Assembly: GCA_016713405.1 (NCBI GenBank) | Contig: JADJPF010000020.1 | Location: 434,001 to 498,000 of the forward strand | Direction: 5' to 3' | DNA: 64,000 bases | Source: Blastocatellia bacterium | Lineage (GTDB): Bacteria > Acidobacteriota > Blastocatellia > Chloracidobacteriales > JADJPF01 | Shown here: positions 8,693-14,950 of the stretch, one piece after another | How the letters are laid out: every line of letters starts with the position of its first letter | Position numbering within the stretch: the first letter of the stretch is position 1 | Notes under the pieces: generated by a model | Database searches by the model: none | What the model saw: only the letters and a program-made list of their open reading frames with translations | What the model was told of the DNA's origin: nothing | Made by a program: the position numbers and the translations under genes

Positions 8693-9934
8693 ATGGCTAA
8701 TGGTTCAGTAATAACTGATGAGCAAGTAACAGACGTTGTACTAAAACATCAGTTAATACCATACTTTGCAGAGCTTTCTAAATGCAATTCATTAGAAGAA
8801 CTTCATAACCACCCACTTTATCAAAAATTAAAGCCAGAAATTGAAAAAGTAACTAATGGCATAGAATATCGTAACAGCAATAATTTATCGCTACCTACAA
8901 AACCTTTTTATAGAGCAGTAGCCTGGAATATAGAAAGGGGTATGTGTTATGACGAAATATTAGAAGAGCTTAGAAGTCATCCAATGTTAAAACCTGCTGA
9001 TTTACTTTTGTTAACAGAAACAGACTCAGGAATGGCACGTTCTAAAAATCTAAATATTGCTAGGGAACTAGCTTTAGCTCTAGGAATGAACTATTATTTT
9101 GTCCCTGCTTATATAAATCTTTGTAAAGGTAATGGTATGGAAGTAGATTTTGCAGGCGATGCTGGAGATAATGACCTTGCATTGCATGGGAATGCCATAC
9201 TATCGCGTTACCCTATAAAAGATTTACAAAGAATCCCACTAAAAAATGCTAAAGATAAAATGGCAGGAAAAGAAAAACGTATTGGAAACCAACAAGCCCT
9301 AGCCGCAACTATAGAATTTCCTCAAGGAGATTTAAGAACTGTTTGTATCCATTTAGACGCACTTTCAACCCAAAAACAACGCGAGCAACAAATGATTTCT
9401 ATCCTTGAACGACTAGAAGTAAATAAACAAATGCCTGTTTTACTTGGAGGAGATTGGAACACTAGCACATATAATTCAAGTCATGCTTTTTATGCTATTT
9501 GTGGTTTTTGGTATCGGGTTTTTATGGGTGTTGGCAATGTGATTGCTAATCATTATCCTTATCCAGACCGATATTTTGAACGAGGACTATTTGAGTCATT
9601 AAAAAAAGCTGGTTTTGAATATGAAAAATCTAATGAACTAGGCGCAGGAACTAATCATTATTCTAGCGATGATATGAAGAAATATAAAATTTTAAGAGAT
9701 TGGGTTCCTCATTGGTGTTTTGCTTTTATTGAATGGGCTTTGCGTCCACATGGCGGGCGTTGCTCACTAAAATTAGACTGGTTTGCTTCACGAAACTTAA
9801 ATCTTGTAAAAGCTACAGATAAGCTAGAATATAATGGTTTAACGGCTACTGCCCCTAAAGTAATTAATGGTCTAAAGAGAGATGGAAAAGAACTTTCTGA
9901 CCATGACCCAATTGTAGTTGATTTTGTTTTATAA
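8693..9934 (+). CDS. Endonuclease/exonuclease/phosphatase (EEP) family hydrolase
   Basis: A 413-residue enzyme of the metal-dependent EEP superfamily (DNase I, AP endonucleases, sphingomyelinases, inositol phosphatases). Catalytic-core motifs appear in the usual order: AVAWNIERG (~residues 81-89, metal-ligand Asn), LLLLTETD (~105-112, metal-ligand Glu), NAILSRYP, VCIHLDA, LLGGDWNT (~248-255) and the terminal SDHDPIVVDF with the catalytic His-Asp. An insertion of ~110 residues lies between the DWNT and SDH motifs and includes Trp-rich stretches. No signal peptide is visible, so it should be cytoplasmic unless exported another way. The substrate cannot be predicted from these motifs alone. GGAG lies 12 bases before the ATG. 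Confidence 0.88.
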   Translation: MANGSVITDEQVTDVVLKHQLIPYFAELSKCNSLEELHNHPLYQKLKPEIEKVTNGIEYRNSNNLSLPTKPFYRAVAWNIERGMCYDEILEELRSHPMLKPADLLLLTETDSGMARSKNLNIARELALALGMNYYFVPAYINLCKGNGMEVDFAGDAGDNDLALHGNAILSRYPIKDLQRIPLKNAKDKMAGKEKRIGNQQALAATIEFPQGDLRTVCIHLDALSTQKQREQQMISILERLEVNKQMPVLLGGDWNTSTYNSSHAFYAICGFWYRVFMGVGNVIANHYPYPDRYFERGLFESLKKAGFEYEKSNELGAGTNHYSSDDMKKYKILRDWVPHWCFAFIEWALRPHGGRCSLKLDWFASRNLNLVKATDKLEYNGLTATAPKVINGLKRDGKELSDHDPIVVDFVL

Positions 9935-9955
9935 ACCATTTTAGGAGTTATTTAT

Positions 9956-10294
9956 ATGGAACAAGTTGTTGCTGACACAATGAAAAAACTAATAGAACTC
10001 ACTAAAAAAGGGACTTTACGCTGGCACGCTAGTATGTTTTGGGGAACAGGCTACACTACAGTTTATCGTAATGTTGTTCTACGTATTCAACCTGATAAGC
10101 TAGAATTAAGTAATGCTGAAGGAGATGTTGCCCGTTTTGAAATTGCTACTTGTGGCAATTCCATTACTCCTTATTTAGCAGATTTACATGCAGGGGCCCG
10201 TCGTGCAATCTCAAATTACCAATCTGTGCAAATTAAAGGCTTAGATAATATGATGGAAGGGATTTGTCAGACTATTTTGGCTGAAGAAGATTAA
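9956..10294 (+). CDS. Small unknown protein, 112 residues
   Basis: A short soluble protein with a helical start, a central beta-rich part (TTVYRNVVLRIQPDKLEL) and a helical end. I do not recognise a family. ATG 9956 has an AGGAGT ribosome site. It is the last gene of the cluster starting at 7872 and is followed within about 20 bases by a strong bidirectional hairpin, which supports the cluster being one transcript. Confidence 0.7.
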   Translation: MEQVVADTMKKLIELTKKGTLRWHASMFWGTGYTTVYRNVVLRIQPDKLELSNAEGDVARFEIATCGNSITPYLADLHAGARRAISNYQSVQIKGLDNMMEGICQTILAEED

Positions 10295-10313
10295 GCTAAA
10301 TTATTGATTAAAC

Positions 10314-10362
10314 AAAAAATAACCCAGTGTTATTAATCTTTAATAGCACTGGGTTATTTTTA
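10314..10362. terminator. Bidirectional rho-independent terminator
   Basis: A long hairpin with the GC-rich core AACCCAGTG (10321-10329) pairing with CACTGGGTT (10347-10355), extended by AT pairs and flanked by an A run on the left and a T run on the right. It sits between the convergent 112-residue gene and ilvE and can stop both transcripts. Confidence 0.9.
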
Positions 10363-10377
10363 TCTAATCAAAACTAT

Positions 10378-11325
10378 TTATGCGCTTACCTTTGTAGCAG
10401 CTTCAGTTTTATAAATTGGAGTACACCAATCTAAATATTTTTTATTATGCCCTCTAACTACATCAGTATAAAGCTTTTGTAGTTTTAGTGTAATTGGCCC
10501 AGGATTACCATCACCTACTTTTCGATGATCAACAGAACCTATTGGAGCAATTTGCGCACCTGTTCCACAGAAAAACAACTCATCTGCAATATAGAGTTCT
10601 GAACGGTCAATTTGTCGGACTTCCATTTCTGTATTTATTTCTTCTTTGGCGATTCGTGCAAGAGTAGTTCGGGTAATTCCTTCTAAAATATTAGCTGTAA
10701 TTGGAGTAGTAATTAACTTACCCTCTCGTACCATAAAAATATTCATTGCCGCACCTTCAGCAACATGACCATCATTATTTAGTACAACTGCTTCATCAAA
10801 ACCATTGTCACGCGCTTCTGTTGCCGCTAAAGCAGAATTTACATAAGAGCCACAGATTTTTCCTCTAGGTGGAATAGAATTATCTTCTACTCTACGCCAA
10901 GATGAAATACAAACTTTTAATGCTCGATTTGTAGCAATATAGTCATCCATTGGTACAGCAAAAACAGTAAAATCAATACCTGGAGATAGCTTAGTACCTA
11001 TTTGACAAGCGGTTTTATAAGCAAGTGGGCGAATATAAATATCACGACGGAAATTATTTCGCTTTACTAAGTCACAAGTTAAATCAGCTAGTTCTTGCTC
11101 ATTAAAAGGTAGCTCGATTTTGATGATTTTGCAGCTTTTTAGCATACGTCGATAGTGTTCTACTAGACGAAATAAATACATTTCTTCTTCATCAGGGTTA
11201 TAGTATCCACGGATTCCTTCAAAAATTGCAGTTCCATAATTAAAACCATGTACCTGCACACTTATTTTAGCGTCAGAAAGAGGAACAAATTTCCCCTCAA
11301 AAAAAGCAATTGCACTATCGGTCAT
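10378..11325 (-). CDS. ilvE: Branched-chain amino-acid aminotransferase (class IV PLP enzyme)
   Basis: A 315-residue fold-type IV aminotransferase that makes Leu, Ile and Val from their 2-oxo acids with glutamate. Family features include FFEGKFVPLSDAKISVQVHG near the start, GTAIFEGIRGYY, the substrate/cofactor region YIRPLAYK with the PLP lysine expected in a Lys near residue ~150 (GKICGSYVNS region), EAVVLNNDGHVAEGAAMNIF and ELFFCGTGAQIAPI. The frame extends to a TTG at 11352, but ATG 11325 has a clear CAGGAGGA ribosome site six bases away and matches the family N-terminus, so it is chosen. It lies 86 bases downstream of a MocR-type regulator on the same strand, which may control it. Confidence 0.93.
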   Translation of the reverse strand: MTDSAIAFFEGKFVPLSDAKISVQVHGFNYGTAIFEGIRGYYNPDEEEMYLFRLVEHYRRMLKSCKIIKIELPFNEQELADLTCDLVKRNNFRRDIYIRPLAYKTACQIGTKLSPGIDFTVFAVPMDDYIATNRALKVCISSWRRVEDNSIPPRGKICGSYVNSALAATEARDNGFDEAVVLNNDGHVAEGAAMNIFMVREGKLITTPITANILEGITRTTLARIAKEEINTEMEVRQIDRSELYIADELFFCGTGAQIAPIGSVDHRKVGDGNPGPITLKLQKLYTDVVRGHNKKYLDWCTPIYKTEAATKVSA

Positions 11326-11411
11326 AAATCCTCCTGAAAAATATAGGGTCAATAGTTAGTTGTTAAAATTTAGGCTTTTTAATTAAATACTTAAATTGGT
11401 TAAAGGTTTTG

Positions 11412-12653
11412 CTATATCAAAGGTAAAGTATTTTGCTTAAAATTATCACTTGCAGATGAGTAAGAACGATTAAGCAATTTAATAGCTGTCTGTCCTAATA
11501 TCTTAAGCCCTCGATCTAGCTCTGTTTCTGTTAAATTTCCAAAACTAAGCCGCAAAGTATTATGGCCGCTACCATCAATATGAAACAAATGTCCACGAGA
11601 AAAAACTACTCCCGCTTGCCTAGTTTCAAGCAATAACTCTGTTGTATCAATTTGATATGGTAATTTTACCCAGCAAAAAAGACCTCCTTGGGGTTCACTC
11701 CACTGAGTATTGGCTGGAAAATAACTTTGCAGACGAGAAATTACAAAATCCCTCCGTCGCCTATAAATTGCCCGTACACGTTCTAAATGTGCTTGATAAC
11801 GACGACGATGACAAAAATCCCATAATGCTGCTTGTAGTAATGGGGATGTTGTAATATCTCCAATTTGCTTAAGAGCTACTAATCTAGTAAAAACTGGAGC
11901 AGGAGCAACACACCAGCCAATGCGGATGCCTGGTAGTAAATTTTTAGAAAAAGTGCCGAAGTAAATTACTTGATCAGTAACGTCTAATGCTTTAAGAGAG
12001 GGTATTTCCCGACCTTCATAACGTAAATCTTCACCATAAGCATCTTCTAGCACAGGAATTTTATATTTTCTAACAATTTCCATTAACTGATGACGACGCT
12101 CTAAAGACAATGTGTAGCCTGTAGGGTTATGAAAAGTTGGTATTAAATAAATTAATTTGGGGCGTTGTTGGACTATTATTTGTTCTAAATTGGAAACCTG
12201 CATGCCTTGATTATCTACAGGAATACCAATAAGTTTTGCTCCTAAAGCAGCAAAGGCGTTTGCTGCACCAGGATATGTTGGGTTTTCTAAAATAACTTTA
12301 TCCCCAGCAGAAATAAAGCTACGCGCTAGTAAGTCTATAGCTTGTTGTGAGCCATTTGTAATTAAAATGTTTTCTGTATTTGCCTTTATATTACGCTTAC
12401 GCATATCTACAGCTAGATATTCTCTTAAAGCCTGCAAGCCTGCTGCTTGTTCATATTTAAGGACTGATTTGCCAAATTCGCGTAAAGCGTGATTAAGTGA
12501 ACTCTTAAACTCTGCAATAGGAAAAGATGATTCATCAGGGAATGAACCAGAAAAAGAAATTACATCAGCTATTGTGCTAACTTGATATAAATCTAGTAAG
12601 GCTGAGATTGTGCGTCCTTCTGATTCTCCAGCAAACAGGCCATCCCAAACCAT
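11412..12653 (-). CDS. MocR-type regulator, aminotransferase-like domain (3' segment of a split gene)
   Basis: A fold-type I aminotransferase domain of 413 residues with a typical order: VISFSGSFPDESSFP, NILITNGSQQAIDLL, LIYLIPTFHNPTGYT, VLEDAYGEDLRYEG and YFGTFSKNLLPGIRIGW, where the Lys of SFSKN-type motifs binds PLP. On its own it would pass as a 2-aminoadipate-type aminotransferase, but the frame is open upstream of ATG 12653 through codons for an interdomain linker up to the T run at 12711-12715, where the GntR-type DNA-binding segment ends in another frame. Adding one base there gives a single 512-residue MocR protein, the normal length. Such regulators sense amino acids, GABA or pyridoxal phosphate through the bound cofactor. 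Confidence 0.85.
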   Translation of the reverse strand: MVWDGLFAGESEGRTISALLDLYQVSTIADVISFSGSFPDESSFPIAEFKSSLNHALREFGKSVLKYEQAAGLQALREYLAVDMRKRNIKANTENILITNGSQQAIDLLARSFISAGDKVILENPTYPGAANAFAALGAKLIGIPVDNQGMQVSNLEQIIVQQRPKLIYLIPTFHNPTGYTLSLERRHQLMEIVRKYKIPVLEDAYGEDLRYEGREIPSLKALDVTDQVIYFGTFSKNLLPGIRIGWCVAPAPVFTRLVALKQIGDITTSPLLQAALWDFCHRRRYQAHLERVRAIYRRRRDFVISRLQSYFPANTQWSEPQGGLFCWVKLPYQIDTTELLLETRQAGVVFSRGHLFHIDGSGHNTLRLSFGNLTETELDRGLKILGQTAIKLLNRSYSSASDNFKQNTLPLI

Positions 12654-12679
12654 TTTTTGCCAAGAAATAGCTTCTGTCT

Positions 12680-12949
12680 TTATTGGCTCACTCTTAAATT
12701 CAGGAATTTCTTTTTGTTAGCAACAAAAGTGCCTTGCCCAACATGTGAGCTTAATAAACCGTCTGCTAGCAGTTCATCATAAGCATTTGTTACTGTACTG
12801 CGATTAATACCAAGGCGACGTGCTAAATCTCTAGTGGCAGGCAGCCTATCACCAGGTCTAAGAGTACCAGCTAATATTTGCTCAATGATTCTATTTTTTA
12901 TTTGCAGATAGAGAGGAACATCACTTTTGCCATCAATTTTTAATTCCAT
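12680..12949 (-). CDS. MocR-type regulator, GntR winged-helix domain (5' segment of a split gene)
   Basis: An 89-residue GntR-family DNA-binding domain: PLYLQIKNRIIEQILAGTL, then GDRLPATRDLARRLGINRST (recognition helix) and VTNAYDELLADGLLSSHVGQGTFV, the wing. The last residues (after ANKKK) are out of register with the family. With one more A in the AAAAA run (12711-12715 on the plus strand) the frame passes directly into the aminotransferase-like domain, giving 513 codons. A stand-alone 89-residue regulator is therefore unlikely. Direct repeats immediately upstream (12980-13072) are good candidates for its binding sites, suggesting autoregulation and possible control of ilvE downstream. Confidence 0.85.
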   Translation of the reverse strand: MELKIDGKSDVPLYLQIKNRIIEQILAGTLRPGDRLPATRDLARRLGINRSTVTNAYDELLADGLLSSHVGQGTFVANKKKFLNLRVSQ

Positions 12950-12979
12950 TTTTCTACCTTTTAGCTCTAGAAGTGGCCT

Positions 12980-13072
12980 AGTCCAATTTCAAATTTTAGA
13001 AAATTAAATTAAAAATGAAAACATCCAATTTTAGAATTTTATTCCATCCAAACCATCCAATTTTAAGTTTTG
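12980..13072 (-). promoter_or_regulatory. Direct-repeat operator candidate upstream of the MocR gene
   Basis: Two near-identical plus-strand copies of CATCCAATTTTARRRTTT begin at 13022 and 13054 (32 bases apart), and a shorter copy, AGTCCAATTT, begins at 12980 (42 bases from the next). The spacings are close to three and four DNA turns. MocR-family proteins such as GabR and PdxR are known to bind direct repeats on one face of the helix. The repeats lie between moaB and the MocR start on the minus strand; that they are the operator is inference. Confidence 0.55.
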
Positions 13073-13102
13073 TGCTTTAGTTAGGAATAAAAATAGCAAA
13101 AA

Positions 13103-13606
13103 CTAGCGTGATAACTCCCAAACCATATGATTTATTTCTGGTAAAATTAGTTTTTCTAATGCTAGTTTAACCGCTGCTGGTGAGCCAGGTATTGAAATAA
13201 TAACTTTTCCTTGATAAGTACCAGCACATGCCCGCGACATAATCGCAGATGAGCCAATATCTAAATAACTTAAATAGCGGAAAATCTCCCCAAATCCTGT
13301 TAATCGTTTTTCAAGCATAGAATCAATTACATCAAAAGTGCGATCTCGGCGGGAAATACCTGTTCCACCATTAAAAATAATGGCTTGACAATTTTCTAAC
13401 TTAGCTAGGTTTAATAACACTTCACGAATTTCTATTGGCTCATCTTTAACTATTTTGTAATGAATAACTTCATGACTATTTAAGACAAGTTGTTCTTTAA
13501 TAATTTTTCCACCCATATCAGTTTCTACTGTACGAGAATCACTAACAGTAATAACTGCACAACTAACACATTTTTTAGCTTTTTCTTTATGTTCTGTATG
13601 ACTCAT
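13103..13606 (-). CDS. moaB: Molybdenum cofactor protein MoaB/MogA family (molybdopterin adenylyltransferase)
   Basis: A 167-residue soluble protein of the MoCF-binding family, which adenylates molybdopterin before metal insertion. The conserved elements are AVITVSDSR (~residues 17-25), the FNGGTGISRRDRTFDVID motif (~78-95, binding the dithiolene cofactor) and the glycine-rich IISIPGSPAAVKLAL (~135-149). Its ATG is four bases after the moeA stop on the same strand, so the two form an operon. The upstream moaA/moaC/moaE genes are not in the window. MoaB and MogA names overlap in this family and I cannot separate them from sequence alone. Confidence 0.9.
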   Translation of the reverse strand: MSHTEHKEKAKKCVSCAVITVSDSRTVETDMGGKIIKEQLVLNSHEVIHYKIVKDEPIEIREVLLNLAKLENCQAIIFNGGTGISRRDRTFDVIDSMLEKRLTGFGEIFRYLSYLDIGSSAIMSRACAGTYQGKVIISIPGSPAAVKLALEKLILPEINHMVWELSR

Positions 13607-13609
13607 AAA

Positions 13610-14842
13610 TTAACCTCTAAAAATTTCTCCAATGACTAAAGCCTCTATTTCTTGGCCTTTTTTAACTTCTTTTATACCTTCTTCTAATATTACTAAAGCA
13701 TTTGCCCCTAACATAGAGCTTAGTACACCTGAGCCTTGTTTTGCAGCTAAATGGGCATAAAAGCTGCCTTGATTGTAACGAATATTAGCACGTAAATAAG
13801 TACGACGATCTCCTTTTGAATGTGCATCTGCATCAAGAATTACTTTTATTTTAGGTGCGTCCCAAGGGGTAAGTGAGTTCATAGCTTTTTTTAAGGCTGG
13901 TTGGACAAAAAGTAGAAAAGAAAGCATGCTGGAAACAGTATTTCCTGGAAGTCCAAAATAGGGCTTTCCAGCTAATAACCCAAAAGCTAAAGGTTTGCCA
14001 GGTTTTATTGATACCCGCCAAAACCTTAAATCTGCTCCAAGTGACTCTAAAACCGCTTTTACATAATCATAATCTCCAACAGATACCCCACCAGAAGAAA
14101 TAATAAAATCTGCTGCTAAAGCTTGCTCTATACTTGCTCGAATTTCTTTTTCATTATCTCTTGCTATTGGTTGAATTATGGGGATAGCTCCAACAGATTT
14201 AACTAATGTTGCTAAAGAGTAACTATTAGCATTAACTACTTTACCTGGGGCTACGGTTTCTTCTACTTCTACTAGCTCATCTCCTGTAGAAAGAATTGAA
14301 ACAATGGCTTTTCTACTTACTTTTACAAATGGACGTTGAACAGATGCTAACACCCCAATTTCTGCTGCGGTTAATTTAGTCCCTTGTGTAATTAATAAAT
14401 CTCCTGTTTTTAAGTCTTCTCCTTTAGATCGAATATGATCACCTGGCTTTGCTGCTTTATAAATTTTTACTAGCTCACCTTCACTTTTTGTTACTTCAAC
14501 CATCACAACACTATTAGCCCCATCAGGTATTGTTGCACCCGTCATAATACGAATAGCTTCACCTTCACCAACTTGAGATTTAGCTAAATATCCTGCTGGT
14601 AAGTCTTCTATGACTTTTAATAATACAGGGTTGTCTATAGAAGCTTTTTGAGTATCTATTGCCCTAACTGCATAACCATCCATTGCCGAATTATCAGTTA
14701 AAGGTACATCCATAGGAACAGTAATATTTTCTACAATTACTCTATCTAAAGCTGATAACAAATCTACTCGTTCAGTACCTAGCGGTTTTATAGGTTCTAG
14801 GACTTTTGCTAAAGCTTCTTCAACGGTTAATAAATTAGTCAT
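13610..14842 (-). CDS. moeA: Molybdopterin molybdotransferase
   Basis: A 410-residue enzyme that inserts molybdate into adenylated molybdopterin. It shows the MoeA domain order: N-terminal PMDVPLTDNSAMDGYAVR (~residues 37-54), GATIPDGANSVVMVE, the SILSTGDELVE strand that opens the MoCF-binding domain (~182-192), then SSGGVSVGDYDYVK (~245-258), KPGKPLAFG and YFGLPGNTVSSMLSF. The C-terminal beta-barrel domain IV follows (~330-410). GGAG lies ten bases before the ATG. It is the first gene of the moeA-moaB unit. Presence of a molybdenum-cofactor pathway implies a molybdoenzyme elsewhere in the genome; none is in this window. Confidence 0.95.
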   Translation of the reverse strand: MTNLLTVEEALAKVLEPIKPLGTERVDLLSALDRVIVENITVPMDVPLTDNSAMDGYAVRAIDTQKASIDNPVLLKVIEDLPAGYLAKSQVGEGEAIRIMTGATIPDGANSVVMVEVTKSEGELVKIYKAAKPGDHIRSKGEDLKTGDLLITQGTKLTAAEIGVLASVQRPFVKVSRKAIVSILSTGDELVEVEETVAPGKVVNANSYSLATLVKSVGAIPIIQPIARDNEKEIRASIEQALAADFIISSGGVSVGDYDYVKAVLESLGADLRFWRVSIKPGKPLAFGLLAGKPYFGLPGNTVSSMLSFLLFVQPALKKAMNSLTPWDAPKIKVILDADAHSKGDRRTYLRANIRYNQGSFYAHLAAKQGSGVLSSMLGANALVILEEGIKEVKKGQEIEALVIGEIFRG

Positions 14843-14891
14843 TAAGGTTTTTCTCCAAAAATTAAAATTACGTTTATCTTAAAATAAAATC

Positions 14892-14926
14892 AAAAAGGGT
14901 TCTGGAAAACTTCCAGAACCCTTTTG
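14892..14926 (-). terminator. Terminator of the barrel-cytochrome operon
   Basis: A perfect hairpin: AAAAGGGTTCTGGAA (14893-14907) pairs with TTCCAGAACCCTTTT (14911-14925) across a short loop. On the minus strand it is followed by a T-rich tail, 25 bases after the cytochrome stop codon. The plus-strand reading also has a T run, but no plus-strand gene ends nearby. Confidence 0.9.
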
Positions 14927-14950
14927 TTTATCTATCTTAGATAAAATAGA

